A DNA stretch of 64,000 nt. Source: Marinobacter zhanjiangensis. GTDB lineage: Bacteria > Pseudomonadota > Gammaproteobacteria > Pseudomonadales > Oleiphilaceae. The translations under genes and the position numbers were made by a program. Positions 7,469-16,841 of this stretch are shown here, piece by piece. The DNA lies in the NCBI RefSeq assembly GCF_014651935.1, contig NZ_BMXV01000003.1, forward strand, positions 124,001-188,000, given 5' to 3'. The notes beneath the pieces were generated by a model, which was not told the DNA's origin, searched no databases, and worked only from the letters and a program-made list of their open reading frames with translations. Position 1 is the first letter of the stretch; the number at the start of each line of letters is the position of its first letter.

Positions 7469-7919
7469 TCATCGGTAGAGGGTCATCAGCAGGGAGCTGA
7501 CAGCCAGGCTCAGACTGGCGCTAAGCATCCAGAGAACGTGTGTACGCGCAGGGCAGGCGAACAGCTGGAGGCTGATCCTGCATGTCTACTGGTAGCCTGT
7601 CCCGGCGCCGAACCCGCTCATGCATAAGGTTGGCGCTGTAGCTGTTTAGGCTGATACATCTTGCCAGCCGGCTGTCGGGATACTGCCTGTTGTAAGAAGG
7701 CGAGGAATAGACCTGCTTGTCCAGTCTCGGAACCAGGGTAACGGACAGGTAGACCACATACGCAAGCCAGAACGGCCCGGAGATGAAGGTAAAGCCGCCA
7801 ATCATTACTGAGACGTCCGCGACGGTCAGGTCAGGAGAATGAACAATCCAGGCGATTGTGCAGGCGATCCACAACCCCAAAGGGACTGAAACGTAGCAAG
7901 CTATGCCAGGAACAGACAT
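7469..7919 (-). pseudogene. Frameshifted paralogue of the adjacent membrane (immunity-like) protein
   Basis: From the ATG at 7919 the frame matches the 149-aa neighbour (shared SGPFW/TSPFW, YSANL, LPVD) but stops after 132 residues at 7521. In the next frame the lost C-terminal membrane helix continues as HVLWMLSASLSLAVSSLLM to a TGA at 7469-7471. The total is 451 nt against 450 nt in the intact paralogue, so a net one-base insertion explains it; alignment suggests one lost base near 7550 and two gained near 7540. The truncated product keeps two membrane helices and could retain function. A sequencing error is an alternative explanation. Confidence 0.7.
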
Positions 7920-7949
7920 TATTGGTTACCGTTTCTCGGAATGGGTCGG

Positions 7950-8399
7950 TTATCGGGCGACCTCGAAAAGGACAAATCCGGCTACGCCACCCGATACCAC
8001 CAGTATCATCCAATAAACATAGACCCGTAACGCCAGGCGCAACGCCGCCGGCTGCAGCCTCAGATCTACCGGCAGGTTGTACATTTTTCGCGCTCTCGCG
8101 CTGACAAGGTTCGCGCTGTAGATATTCAGGCGCGTAAGCCGGGCCATCCAGTTACCGGCATAGTATCTGTCGGATGCTTGCCCCGTGCTGGTCAACGCAT
8201 CAAGGGGAGGGATCAGCTTTATGGCGAGGTACATTATATAGATAATCCAGAAAGGAGAGGTGATGACCGAGAAGCTCCCTGCTACCATTGCGACGTCCAC
8301 AGCCAAAGATTCCTGGCTTTGAGTTAACCAGGACATTACAAAGGCAGCCCATAGACTGATAGGCAGGCACAGGTAGCACAGTACATTGGTAATTGACAT
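7950..8399 (-). CDS. Small membrane protein, probable immunity protein of the upstream toxin
   Basis: A 149-aa protein with hydrophobic helices near residues 5-25, 33-60 and 125-145. The ATG at 8399 is chosen because it follows the upstream gene's stop by 5 nt and aligns with the start of the paralogue at 7919; the frame itself is open to 8513. A small polytopic membrane protein encoded immediately after a protein with a glycine-zipper, membrane-inserting C-terminus fits an immunity protein against a pore former. No named family is recognised, and the duplicated copy downstream is also typical of immunity genes. Confidence 0.6.
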   Translation of the reverse strand: MSITNVLCYLCLPISLWAAFVMSWLTQSQESLAVDVAMVAGSFSVITSPFWIIYIMYLAIKLIPPLDALTSTGQASDRYYAGNWMARLTRLNIYSANLVSARARKMYNLPVDLRLQPAALRLALRVYVYWMILVVSGGVAGFVLFEVAR

Positions 8400-8404
8400 C
8401 GCGC

Positions 8405-9442
8405 TTACCTTATATAGTACTCGTAGATAAGTTCTCCACCCGCCTTTCCAGCCTTTGATCCGGCGTAACCACCTACAGCAGACCCCGCGCCGCCAGCCAA
8501 AACTCCGCACCAAAGCGCGCTGGTCCCCCCGCTGGGAATCCCCAGCGCGAGTGTGCAGACTCCCCAGGCCGTTAACGCACCACCTCCTGTACCAACGGCA
8601 AGCCCACCCGCTGTTTCCCCTCTCAGAGAGTATTTGGTGAAGTCACAGTTCTTGCTATCGGCCTTGCAGGCCTCTTTTATAGCAAGTTCATTGATGGACA
8701 CACCAACAGCAGCGGTCAGGAAGCCGCCAGCTTTCAGGTACCGTGAGGTTCTGTCAAAGCGATCGAAATGAGTTTTGAATGCCTCTACATTCGTTGCGCC
8801 ACCGGATCTTTTCCACTGGACAACCTGGCTCTTGGTGCTGATGCTCAGCACATCCTTCGCTTTGTTATCCAGGGGACTTCCGAAGGCGAGACGCCTGCCG
8901 TATCGGCCGATGACCGTATCCAGCCGGCTGTAGATCTGCCGGCGCTTCTCGAAGAAGTGGGGGGACAGTTTTCCCTGCCGCTTGTAGGTGTCCACATAGG
9001 CCCGTTCCAGTTCCTTGAGGGATTCACCCACCATCTTGTTGGCTTCGGAGCTGAATGAGATCAGGGAGGTGGCCAGCGTGTTCCCCACAGACGCCCCCTC
9101 GAGAAGAATGTTGGGGTCATCAGTGGCGTTGTTGACAAGCTGCGGATTCTGGGCAATCACACGCCGTTGCTCGCCATCCATACCATTGCGTATCTGCCGG
9201 TTTATCTGGCCAACCAGATTGATGATTGCCGTTTCGATTGATGAGTCGTAGCAGACCGGTTGCGGTAGAAAGAGGAACTGTCCCTCCAGTACATCATTAA
9301 ACTCACCGGCCGCAAGCTGGTTGTAATGTAGAAAATCCTTTGCAAGCGCGGAATCGAGACTTCCGTAAAGCTCAAGGGCGAGCAGTTCGAGGTAGGTCTG
9401 GCGGCGAACGACGTGAAGATACAGGTTATCTGTAGTGGACAT
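8405..9442 (-). CDS. LysM-like/glycine-zipper protein, putative pore-forming toxin
   Basis: A 345-aa protein in three parts. Residues 7-60 (LYLHVVRRQTYLELLALELYG ... FLFLPQP, split by a loop) resemble a LysM or phage tail-X wall-binding module. Residues 65-235 are helical and charged. Residues 236-335 are a hydrophobic, glycine-rich zipper (for example GGLAVGTGGGALTAWG and AGGAGSAVGGYAGS), a pattern seen in membrane-inserting effectors. There is no signal peptide, so export would need a phage-tail-like or type VI machine that is not in this window. Two paralogous membrane proteins follow in the same transcription unit. The toxin assignment is inference from architecture and context. Confidence 0.5.
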   Translation of the reverse strand: MSTTDNLYLHVVRRQTYLELLALELYGSLDSALAKDFLHYNQLAAGEFNDVLEGQFLFLPQPVCYDSSIETAIINLVGQINRQIRNGMDGEQRRVIAQNPQLVNNATDDPNILLEGASVGNTLATSLISFSSEANKMVGESLKELERAYVDTYKRQGKLSPHFFEKRRQIYSRLDTVIGRYGRRLAFGSPLDNKAKDVLSISTKSQVVQWKRSGGATNVEAFKTHFDRFDRTSRYLKAGGFLTAAVGVSINELAIKEACKADSKNCDFTKYSLRGETAGGLAVGTGGGALTAWGVCTLALGIPSGGTSALWCGVLAGGAGSAVGGYAGSKAGKAGGELIYEYYIR

Positions 9443-9576
9443 GGTTACGCTCCCTGCGTGAATTTCCCTGATTCAGGCAGGATTATGCTATTTGGTGGCA
9501 GTGAGGGTCAATTGTCGTCGCAGACACTCAGGAGAATCCAGGAGAGTTGGGCCAGTCCCCGAAGTTTCCAGGCAGA

Positions 9577-9610
9577 AACAAAAAAGCCCGACTCTTGCGA
9601 GCCGGGCTTT
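9577..9610 (-). terminator. Rho-independent terminator after tRNA-Met
   Basis: AAAGCCCG (9583-9590) pairs with CGGGCTTT (9603-9610) around a short CTC/GAG stem, and on the minus strand the hairpin runs into a T tract. It lies on the island side of the att repeat, 8 bp from the end of the tRNA gene. Confidence 0.8.
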
Positions 9611-9617
9611 CGAATAC

Positions 9618-9694
9618 TGGTAGCAAGGGGCGGAGTCGAACCGCCGACCCCGGCATTATGAGTGCCGTGCTCTAACCAACTGAGCTACCTTGCC
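9618..9694 (-). tRNA. tRNA-Met (CAT), elongator type
   Basis: The 77-nt gene reads GGCAAGGTAGCTCAGTTGG at its 5' end, has a CGGCA/TGCCG anticodon stem around CTCATAA (anticodon CAT), a GTTCGACTC T-loop region and an encoded CCA. The acceptor stem GGCAAGG/CCTTGCT has a G-U first pair. Its 3' half is the integration target of the island; the gene itself is intact. Confidence 0.95.
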
Positions 9695-9785
9695 ATTTCG
9701 GTCGGGAATGCGTCCCGAACGAGGCGCGTATTTTCAGTATTTGGGCTCTTTGTGTCAAGGCTTCGGGCCGGATTTTCCTGAAAAA

Positions 9786-10877
9786 TTACACGTTGAAACG
9801 GAAGTGGATAACGTCGCCATCCTGGACGATGTAATCCTTGCCTTCCAGTCGCCATTTGCCGGCGTCCTTGGCGCCCAGCTCGCCGTTATACTTGACGAAG
9901 TCCTCGTAGGCGACCACCTCGGCGCGGATGAAGCCCCGCTCGAAGTCAGTGTGGATCACGCCAGCGGCCTGTGGTGCGGTGGCGCCGATGCGTACGGTCC
10001 AGGCGCGCACTTCCTTCTCGCCGGCAGTGAAGTAGGTCTGCAGGCCCAGCAGCTTGTAGCCGGCGCGGATAACCCGGTCCAGGCCGGGTTCTTCCATGCC
10101 CATTTCATCCAGGAACATGGACTTCTCGTCGTCTTCCAGTTCCGCAATCTCGGCTTCGATCTTGTTGCAGATGGGTACCACCACGGCGTTTTCTTCGGTG
10201 GCGATCTCCATCACCTTGTCCAGGTGAGGGTTGTTCTCGAAGCCATCTTCGCTGACGTTGGCGATGTACATGGTGGGCTTGACGGTGAGCAGGCACAGCT
10301 CCCGCACCAGGGCCATCTGGTCATCGTCCAGGTTCATGCTGCGAACGGGCTTGCCTTCGTTCAGTACCGGCAGCAGCTGCTCGAACATCTCCTGCTGCGC
10401 TTTGGCGTGTTTGTCGCCGCTCTTGGCCACGCGCTGTACCCGTTTGATGGCTTTCTCGACGGTGTCCAGATCGGCCAGGGCCAGTTCGGTGTTGATGATC
10501 TCGATATCGGACGCCGGGTCAATCTTGTTGGCCACGTGGATAACGTTCTCATCCTCGAAGCAGCGCACCACATGGGCGATGGCATCCGTCTGGCGGATAT
10601 TGGCCAGGAACTGGTTGCCCAGGCCTTCGCCCTTGGAAGCGCCTTCCACAAGCCCCGCGATATCCACGAACTCCATGGTGGTGGGAATCACTTTCTGGGG
10701 CTTCACGATCTCCGCCAGCTTGTTCAGGCGCGGATCCGGCATTGGCACGACGCCGGCGTTCGGCTCGATAGTGCAGAACGGGAAGTTCTCGGCGCCGATT
10801 TCCGCCTTGGTAAGTGCGTTGAACAGGGTGGATTTGCCGACGTTGGGAAGGCCGACAATGCCGCAATTGAATCCCAT
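9786..10877 (-). CDS. ychF: Ribosome-binding ATPase YchF (Obg family)
   Basis: A 363-aa OBG-family P-loop protein with GLPNVGKS (residues 9-16), [14 protein letters not shown] (from 72), a CNKIEAEI motif and a C-terminal TGS domain ending in [11 protein letters not shown]. YchF preferentially hydrolyses ATP, binds the 70S ribosome and acts in translation and stress responses. The length is exactly the family's usual 363. It is followed on the same strand by no other gene before the tRNA, and upstream comes pth, the conserved pth-ychF pairing of gammaproteobacteria. Confidence 0.97.
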   Translation of the reverse strand: MGFNCGIVGLPNVGKSTLFNALTKAEIGAENFPFCTIEPNAGVVPMPDPRLNKLAEIVKPQKVIPTTMEFVDIAGLVEGASKGEGLGNQFLANIRQTDAIAHVVRCFEDENVIHVANKIDPASDIEIINTELALADLDTVEKAIKRVQRVAKSGDKHAKAQQEMFEQLLPVLNEGKPVRSMNLDDDQMALVRELCLLTVKPTMYIANVSEDGFENNPHLDKVMEIATEENAVVVPICNKIEAEIAELEDDEKSMFLDEMGMEEPGLDRVIRAGYKLLGLQTYFTAGEKEVRAWTVRIGATAPQAAGVIHTDFERGFIRAEVVAYEDFVKYNGELGAKDAGKWRLEGKDYIVQDGDVIHFRFNV

Positions 10878-11040
10878 GGAATGCCTCTGGTGATCGTGGG
10901 AAGTCGTCTTCCGGAGTGTCCCGTTCAGGTCGGGCGGAAGCAGGCTTCCTGGAGAAATTTGGCCGGATTATACCGGTGAAAGGGTACGGGTGCGAGTAAG
11001 GGGTTGCCCTTGCGGCCCAGTGCTGCTGTGGCCCGTGCTG

Positions 11041-11631
11041 TCAGGCCGTAGGTCTGAAGCTGTGCAACCGGTTCATGGCGGCAGACAGATTGCCGTTCGC
11101 CGCGTCGGGCAGTACCCGGATAATCTCGTCGATAACCGCGTTCAGCTCTGTGGTTTCCTGCTTGGTCAGTCTGCCCAGAACATAGCCGGTCACCTTGCGG
11201 CTGTCGCCGGGGTGGCCGATGCCTACGCGCAGGCGCTGGAATTCGTTGGTGCCCAGGTGAGCAATGGTGTCCCGCAGGCCATTGTGGCCGCCGTGGCCGC
11301 CGCCTTTCTTGAGTTTGGCCGTGCCGGGGGGCAGGTCCAGTTCGTCGTGGGCGACGAGGATCTGTTGTGGAGCAATCTTGAAGAAATCCGCGAGGGCCTT
11401 GATGGACTGGCCGCTGCGGTTCATGAACGTGGTGGGGTTTAACAGGTGCAGGTCAAGTCCCTGCCAGTGAATACGGGCATAGAGTCCATGATACTTCTTT
11501 TCGGGGCGGAGCGGCTGGCCCGCTTCACGGGCCAGCGCTTCGACGAACAGGGCGCCGGCGTTATGACGGGTATTCTCGTAATCGGCCCCGGGGTTACCGA
11601 GACCCACCACCATGACAATATCCTGTGCCAT
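11041..11631 (-). CDS. pth: Peptidyl-tRNA hydrolase
   Basis: A 196-aa cytoplasmic esterase that frees tRNA from prematurely released peptidyl-tRNA. It has the signature [19 protein letters not shown] with catalytic H23, then [11 protein letters not shown] and HDELDLPPG carrying the conserved Asn and Asp, and the glycine-rich [14 protein letters not shown] segment. The gene lies 24 nt after rplY, with which it is probably cotranscribed. Confidence 0.97.
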   Translation of the reverse strand: MAQDIVMVVGLGNPGADYENTRHNAGALFVEALAREAGQPLRPEKKYHGLYARIHWQGLDLHLLNPTTFMNRSGQSIKALADFFKIAPQQILVAHDELDLPPGTAKLKKGGGHGGHNGLRDTIAHLGTNEFQRLRVGIGHPGDSRKVTGYVLGRLTKQETTELNAVIDEIIRVLPDAANGNLSAAMNRLHSFRPTA

Positions 11632-11655
11632 AAACGCCTGCTCCCCGGACAGGAA

Positions 11656-12303
11656 TTACTCCTTGTCTTCGGCTTCTTCGCCGCCTTCTTCGTCTTCTTC
11701 ATCATCTGTCTTGGCGCCACGCGGCAGGTGCACGGACACGACCGCCTGGTCATAATCTTCACCGTGCTGCAGGGCAGCGGAGCGAACGCCTTTCGGCATC
11801 TGCAGATCGCTCAGGTGAATGACCTGGTCCAGATCGAGATCCATAACGTCGATCTCGATGAACTCGGGCAGGTCCTGTGGCAGACAGATAACTTCCACCT
11901 CGTTCAGCTGGTGGGAGATAACGCCACCTTGCAGCTTGACCACCGGTGCCTGGTCTTCGTTCAGGAAGTGCAGCGGTACGTTGACGTGGATCTCGTGGTC
12001 CTTGTCGACGCGCTGGAAGTCAGCGTGGCTCAGAATCGGCTTGTACGGGTGACGCTGCAGATCCTTGAGGATGACGCTTTCTTTCTTGCCCTGAAGGTCG
12101 ATGGTCAGGATGTGAGAGAAGAAGGCCTCGTTTTCCAGGTCTTTCTTCAGCTCGTTGTGCCAGATGGCGATGGGCGTAGCTTCCTTGTTGCCACCATAGA
12201 TGATGGCAGGAATCTTACGCTCCTCGCGACGCAGGCGGCGGCTCGCACCCTTCCCCTGGTCGTCACGAGGAAATGCTTCAATGACGAATTCCTTCTTGGA
12301 CAT
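11656..12303 (-). CDS. rplY: 50S ribosomal protein L25 (CTC/TL5 form)
   Basis: A 215-aa L25 of the long type: an N-terminal 5S-rRNA-binding barrel beginning MSKKEFVIEAFPR, the CTC-type C-terminal domain, and a very acidic tail (EEDEEGGEEAEDKE). The frame extends to 12321, but the ATG at 12303 matches the family start and follows a GAGG-like site. It belongs to the prs-rplY-pth run on the minus strand. Confidence 0.95.
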   Translation of the reverse strand: MSKKEFVIEAFPRDDQGKGASRRLRREERKIPAIIYGGNKEATPIAIWHNELKKDLENEAFFSHILTIDLQGKKESVILKDLQRHPYKPILSHADFQRVDKDHEIHVNVPLHFLNEDQAPVVKLQGGVISHQLNEVEVICLPQDLPEFIEIDVMDLDLDQVIHLSDLQMPKGVRSAALQHGEDYDQAVVSVHLPRGAKTDDEEDEEGGEEAEDKE

Positions 12304-12476
12304 GGTTATTACCTCGTTCAATCATCCACCGGGCCCGCGACCAGGCTTGCGGCGATGAGTATAGTGAAGGCCGGATTATTCCGGCGCTTAAAGCAGAACT
12401 GGAGCCCCGCGAAAACAGGGCTCCAGTTCCGGATTCTTCAGAGATGATTCCCTGGGTATCTGGCGTTACTGCTGGC

Positions 12477-13427
12477 TCAGACGTTCTCGAACATGGCGCT
12501 GATGGACTCTTCGTTGCTGACGCGACGAATGGATTCGGCCATCAGCCCCGCCATTCCGAGGGGGCGGATTCTATCACAGTTCTTCGCTTTGTCACCCAGC
12601 GGAATGGTATCGCACACTACCAGCTCGTCCAGCTGTGACGCATTGATGTTGTCAATGGCCGGGCCCGACAGTACCGGGTGGGTGATGTAGGCAACCACGC
12701 GGGCGGCGCCGTGTTCCTTGAGCGCGTTGGCGGCCTTGCAAAGCGTGCCGGCGGTATCGACGATGTCGTCCACCAGAATGCAGGTCTTGTCTTTTACATC
12801 ACCAATGATGTGCATGACCTGGGACACGTTGGCCTTGGGGCGACGCTTGTCGATAATGGCCAGGTCGGCATCGTCCAGGCGCTTGGCGACGGCACGGGCG
12901 CGAACCACACCGCCCACATCCGGGGATACCACAATGAAATTCTCGAAGCGCTGCTTCTCGATATCCTCGAGCATGACCGGCGTGGCGTAGATGTTGTCCA
13001 CCGGAATGTCGAAGAAGCCCTGAATCTGGTCAGCGTGCAAGTCTACCGTCAGTACACGGTCCACCCCGATGGAGGAGATCATGTCCGCCACCACCTTGGC
13101 GCTGATGGCTACCCGTGTTGAACGTACCCGACGATCCTGGCGTGCGTATCCGTAATAGGGGATAACGGCGGTGATGCGTGTGGCGGATGCGCGGCGCAGG
13201 GCGTCGGCCATCACGATCAGTTCCATCAGGTTATCGTTGGTGGGGTAGCAGGTGGGCTGGATGATGAAGACGTCGTGACCGCGCACGTTTTCATTGATCT
13301 CGACAGTGGTCTCACCGTCGCTGAAGCGGCCTACGGTCGCCTGTCCCATGGGGATATGAAGTTTCTGGGCAATGGCCTTGGCGAGTTCCGGGTTGGCATT
13401 GCCGGCGAAAATCATCAACTTGGACAC
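12477..13427 (-). CDS. prs: Ribose-phosphate pyrophosphokinase (PRPP synthetase)
   Basis: A 316-aa enzyme converting ribose 5-phosphate and ATP to PRPP for nucleotide, His and Trp synthesis. Visible motifs are [16 protein letters not shown] near the N-terminus, the metal/ATP segment [14 protein letters not shown], and the PRPP-binding [13 protein letters not shown]. The open frame runs back to 13580 through a tRNA gene, which is spurious. The GTG at 13427 ([16 protein letters not shown]) aligns with known starts. It lies between tRNA-Gln and rplY, as in Pseudomonas. Confidence 0.95.
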   Translation of the reverse strand: MSKLMIFAGNANPELAKAIAQKLHIPMGQATVGRFSDGETTVEINENVRGHDVFIIQPTCYPTNDNLMELIVMADALRRASATRITAVIPYYGYARQDRRVRSTRVAISAKVVADMISSIGVDRVLTVDLHADQIQGFFDIPVDNIYATPVMLEDIEKQRFENFIVVSPDVGGVVRARAVAKRLDDADLAIIDKRRPKANVSQVMHIIGDVKDKTCILVDDIVDTAGTLCKAANALKEHGAARVVAYITHPVLSGPAIDNINASQLDELVVCDTIPLGDKAKNCDRIRPLGMAGLMAESIRRVSNEESISAMFENV

Positions 13428-13479
13428 GGCGGTATCCTTCTGTAACTCAGCTTTGGATTCAGAGGAATAGGAAGAAAGG

Positions 13480-13554
13480 TGGCTGGGGTGGCAGGATTCG
13501 AACCTGCGCATGACGGGATCAAAACCCGTTGCCTTACCACTTGGCGACACCCCA
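13480..13554 (-). tRNA. tRNA-Gln (TTG)
   Basis: The 75-nt gene starts TGGGGTGTCGCCAAGTGG, has the stem ACGGG/CCCGT around loop TTTTGAT (anticodon TTG), a GGTTCGAATCC T arm and an encoded CCA. It sits in the 150-nt gap between ispE and prs, its conserved position in pseudomonad-like genomes. Confidence 0.95.
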
Positions 13555-13576
13555 ATATCGTGCTGCTTTCTCGGCA

Positions 13577-14431
13577 TCATGTCAGCTCTGTCAGCTTTTT
13601 ATGAAGTGGTGAACGATTCACCCCTCTAGCTACGAACCCCGTGATGCCGGTGGGTTTTTCCGCCCAAACACTCCGGGCTTCAGCTTCTGTCGGGAAACGT
13701 CCGAAGATGCAAGCTCCGGTCCCGGTTAATCTTGCGGGTCCGAATTTGCTCAGCCAGTCCAGGCTGTTTTTTACCTCTGGATACAATCGCTTGACTACGT
13801 CTTCACAATCGTTCCGGTAACCTGAGGCATCTCCCTCAAAAGCGGGCGCTATTGTGATTCGGGGGGTATTTCTTGTCAACCCTGCATTCGAAAAAATATC
13901 GGCGGTGCTGATCTCGACATCCGGCTTCAGTACCACAAACCAGTCTTCCGGTGGTGACGCCGGGGTCAGCTTTTCGCCAACACCTTCTGCCATGGCTGCG
14001 CGTCCGCGGACGAATACCGGCACGTCGGCGCCCAGTGCCAGGCCCAGTTCAGCAAGCCGGTCCTCGGACAATGCGGTTTGCCACAGGTGGTTCAGTGCCA
14101 GCAGGGTGGTGGCGGCATTGGAGCTGCCGCCGCCCAGGCCGCCGCCCATGGGCAGCCGCTTGTCCAGGATGATATCCGCACCCAGGCTGGTGCCTGTGGT
14201 GGCCTGCAGGTGCTCGGCGGCGCGGATGATGAGGTTCTGGTCACGGGGTACGCCGGTCAGCTCTGGCTGCAGGTTGATACGGGCGTCATCGCGCAGGCGA
14301 AAGGTCAGGGTGTCGCCGTAGTCCAGGAACTGGAACAGGGTCTGCAGCTCATGGTAGCCGTCGGCACGGCGACCGGTGATATGCAGGAACAGGTTGAGCT
14401 TGGCCGGCGAAGGCAGGGTGATTTCGGTCAT
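13577..14431 (-). CDS. ispE: 4-diphosphocytidyl-2-C-methyl-D-erythritol kinase
   Basis: A 284-aa GHMP kinase of the MEP isoprenoid pathway, phosphorylating the 2-hydroxyl of CDP-ME. The substrate lysine region is [15 protein letters not shown] and the ATP loop is [17 protein letters not shown]. The ATG at 14431 gives the family's normal length; an earlier in-frame ATG at 14473 would overlap the end of lolB. The 17-nt gap from lolB suggests cotranscription. Confidence 0.95.
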   Translation of the reverse strand: MTEITLPSPAKLNLFLHITGRRADGYHELQTLFQFLDYGDTLTFRLRDDARINLQPELTGVPRDQNLIIRAAEHLQATTGTSLGADIILDKRLPMGGGLGGGSSNAATTLLALNHLWQTALSEDRLAELGLALGADVPVFVRGRAAMAEGVGEKLTPASPPEDWFVVLKPDVEISTADIFSNAGLTRNTPRITIAPAFEGDASGYRNDCEDVVKRLYPEVKNSLDWLSKFGPARLTGTGACIFGRFPTEAEARSVWAEKPTGITGFVARGVNRSPLHKKLTELT

Positions 14432-14448
14432 CGAGCCGTCCGTGTTGT

Positions 14449-15099
14449 TCAGGAGTCGCTGTGGGGCTGCCATGACGACACCACCAGGCGCACCAGTTTT
14501 TCGCCTTTGCGGGCGGTAAGGCGCGCCGGCAGTGATGGCTGTCCGTCCACGAAGTCGCGCCAGCGCTCGTAACGGATGGTCCAGCCCGATTGCTCGATTT
14601 GCGCCAGGTCACCCTGGGGATCGAACGCCAGCCGGAAGTCCCCCTCAGGCGAGGGCAGGCCGCGAACCCACCAGACCAGGGCCTCGATGGGCAGCTCCCA
14701 GCCGGTCGCGGCGTAGATCAGCCCCTGGGGGTCGCTGGAGGAATAGGTTTCGCCGTCGGGCAACTCCAGCTCTATGAACCCCGGGGAGCCCTCCAGTCGG
14801 GTTCTGCCCATGCCCAGGAAGCTGGATGACAGGGCCAGCTGGTAGTGTTCGTTGTCCTGGAGCCACTGGTTGATCATGGCAGAGGCGCTTTCACCGGGCT
14901 GACGAACCGCAAGTTTGCCGGTCAGTTGCCACTGGTTGAAGCGCTGGAGGCTGGCCTGCCGTTCGGCCCAGTCTGCCGGTGGTTGATCAGTCAGCCCATC
15001 AGGCAGGGGTTCCTGGCGAACGGTGGCACAGCCGGCCATGAAAAGGGCAAGCACTATGGCCGCACAGGGTTTCCAGAAAGTCGTCATTAACGATTTCAC
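14449..15099 (-). CDS. lolB: Outer-membrane lipoprotein receptor LolB
   Basis: A 216-aa lipoprotein with a signal peptide ending in lipobox LFMAGC, then the LolB barrel with [18 protein letters not shown] and [19 protein letters not shown]. LolB accepts lipoproteins from LolA and inserts them in the outer membrane. Its ATG overlaps the TPR gene's stop by 4 nt, and ispE follows; lolB-ispE adjacency is a standard gammaproteobacterial arrangement. Confidence 0.95.
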   Translation of the reverse strand: MKSLMTTFWKPCAAIVLALFMAGCATVRQEPLPDGLTDQPPADWAERQASLQRFNQWQLTGKLAVRQPGESASAMINQWLQDNEHYQLALSSSFLGMGRTRLEGSPGFIELELPDGETYSSSDPQGLIYAATGWELPIEALVWWVRGLPSPEGDFRLAFDPQGDLAQIEQSGWTIRYERWRDFVDGQPSLPARLTARKGEKLVRLVVSSWQPHSDS

Positions 15100-16841
15100 A
15101 GGTCTTCGATGCCCAGCCGGTCAAGGGTTTCGAGCAACAGTTCATGGTCCGGTGCTTCGTCCAGGGCGCGTTCCCATACCACACGGGCCTGGGCCTGCTG
15201 GTCGGTGCGCCATAGTACTTCGCCGAAATGGGCAGCAATTTCCGGGTCCGGGTAAATCTCGTAGGCCTGCCGCAGGTAGTCCAGCGCACCTTCGGTATCA
15301 CCCTGTCGGAACAGCACCCAGCCCATGCTGTCCAGTACAGCGGGGTTGTCCGGGTCCATGGTCAGTGCCTTTTCTATATAGGTGCGGGCCTCGGACAGCC
15401 GGTCGGTGTGAATGGTCAGCACATACCCCAGGGCGTTCAGTGCCGTGGGGTTGTCCGGCTGCAGTTCGACCATGGTGCTGAGGTCTGCCAGGGACTGGTC
15501 GATGTTGCCCAGGTTTTCGTGGCTCATGGAGCGGGCATACAGCAGGCTCTGGTTTTCGGGGTGGGCCTGAAGCGCCTTGCTGGCGGCTTCTGCCGCCTGT
15601 TTGTGCAGGTCCAGTGTCTGCAGCAGGTTGACCTCGGCCAGCCACAGGTTGGCGGCGTCGTCCGGATTCGATTCACGGGCGGCGCGAATTTGCTCGAGGG
15701 CCGAATCCAGGTCGCCATCCCGGGCACGCAGTTCGGCAGCCCGGGTCAGCGCCGGGTAATAGAGGGAACCTTCTGTTACTTGCTCGTAGAGGATGATCGC
15801 CTTGTCGATGTTGTCATCCTTTTCGGCCGCCTGGCCCAGATAGTAGTAAGCCTGGCTTTGATACCGGGGCAGCCTGGTCAGACGCTGCAGTTGTTCCCGC
15901 GCCAGGCCCAGCTCGCCGTTCTCCATGGCAACCAGTGCCCAGGACAGTCGCAGGCCATGCTCCTCGGGAAACCGCTCCACCAGGCGGGCGAACTCGTCCT
16001 GGGCGGCCCGCAGCTCGTCCTCGTTGACCAGTAGCCGGGCATAAAGAGTGCCCAGCTGGCGGTTGTCCGGGTAACGGCGGGATCTGGTCTGCAGGTGCTC
16101 CAGTGCTTCGCCGGTGCGACCTACGTCGTGGAGCAGCTCTCCCTTCAATACCAGTGCGGGCTGGAACTCGGGCTTTTCGTCCAGCAGGGGTGCCAGGGTG
16201 TTCAGGGCGTCCTGCGGAGCGCCCATCAGGCTTTCCAGCAACGCGGTGCTGTAGCGGATCTCCGCATTGTCGGGGTGGCGTTGCTGCAACTCGCTGAACA
16301 GCCGGAGCAGTTCCTGCTGCTGGTCGGCCGGCATCCGGGGCGCCATGGCCGCCAGGCTGTCAAAGTCGGCATCGCCACCCAGGTTCAGGATTTGCTCCAG
16401 CTCGGTCAGGGTTCCTTCCATGTCGCCGTCCCGCAGGGACTGGATGGCAGCGGCACGGCGGGCGTCTTCGCTGTAAGGGGCAACGTCAATCCAGGTGTTG
16501 GTCAGGGTGCGTGCCGCACTCTGGCTGTTCAGGGATTCGGCAATCAGCAGGGCGCGGCGGATAACACCAACATCCCGCGATTGTCGGGCGGCCTCCACAT
16601 AGTTGGCGAGCGTGATGTCATACTGGCCCCGCTGAGCAGCAATTTCACCAGTAACCAGCAGGTAGAGCTCTTCCGGCCGGAAAGATCTTTCCTCGACCTC
16701 TGCCTCGGGTTGTTCGGTGGCGGGCTCCTGGGTGGTCGTGGTTTCGGTGGGCTCTGCCGGTGCCGGTTCTTCCCGGTCAATACTGGCGCAACCGGTGAAG
16801 GCCAGAAGGCTGATGGCGAGATACAGGGCTTTTCTTGGCAT
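15096..16841 (-). CDS. TPR-repeat lipoprotein
   Basis: A 581-aa protein with a lipoprotein signal (lipobox LAFTGC), an acidic/threonine-rich linker, and then tetratricopeptide repeats across most of its length; canonical repeats are clear near the C-terminus, for example NPTALNALGYVLTIH and NPAVLDSMGWVLFRQG. It is the counterpart of the TPR protein found beside lolB and hemA in Pseudomonas. A periplasmic or membrane-surface scaffold role is likely but not demonstrated. The ATG at 16841 directly precedes the signal peptide; the frame is open further upstream. It overlaps lolB by 4 nt. Confidence 0.85.
   Translation of the reverse strand: MPRKALYLAISLLAFTGCASIDREEPAPAEPTETTTTQEPATEQPEAEVEERSFRPEELYLLVTGEIAAQRGQYDITLANYVEAARQSRDVGVIRRALLIAESLNSQSAARTLTNTWIDVAPYSEDARRAAAIQSLRDGDMEGTLTELEQILNLGGDADFDSLAAMAPRMPADQQQELLRLFSELQQRHPDNAEIRYSTALLESLMGAPQDALNTLAPLLDEKPEFQPALVLKGELLHDVGRTGEALEHLQTRSRRYPDNRQLGTLYARLLVNEDELRAAQDEFARLVERFPEEHGLRLSWALVAMENGELGLAREQLQRLTRLPRYQSQAYYYLGQAAEKDDNIDKAIILYEQVTEGSLYYPALTRAAELRARDGDLDSALEQIRAARESNPDDAANLWLAEVNLLQTLDLHKQAAEAASKALQAHPENQSLLYARSMSHENLGNIDQSLADLSTMVELQPDNPTALNALGYVLTIHTDRLSEARTYIEKALTMDPDNPAVLDSMGWVLFRQGDTEGALDYLRQAYEIYPDPEIAAHFGEVLWRTDQQAQARVVWERALDEAPDHELLLETLDRLGIEDL

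Larger units (their letters stand above)
2928..9662. mobile_element. Genomic island inserted at the 3' end of tRNA-Met
   Basis: The segment is bounded by a 43-bp direct repeat: the 3' half of the intact tRNA-Met gene (9620-9662) and a copy at 2928-2970 that differs at one base. That is the footprint of site-specific integration into a tRNA 3' end. The interior is visibly AT-rich from about 3000 to 7200, unlike the GC-rich flanks. It carries a retron-like unit, an EEP-nuclease operon, phage-type regulatory scraps and a putative toxin/immunity set. No integrase or other recombinase gene is present, so it is either decayed or mobilised in trans. The equivalent tRNA-Met next to the ychF homologue in Pseudomonas aeruginosa is, as I recall, a Pf-type filamentous prophage site. 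Confidence 0.8.

Noticed and set aside
12477..13580. A longer prs product beginning at 13580
   Set aside because: The extra N-terminus is a translation of the tRNA-Gln gene; the GTG at 13427 matches the family start.
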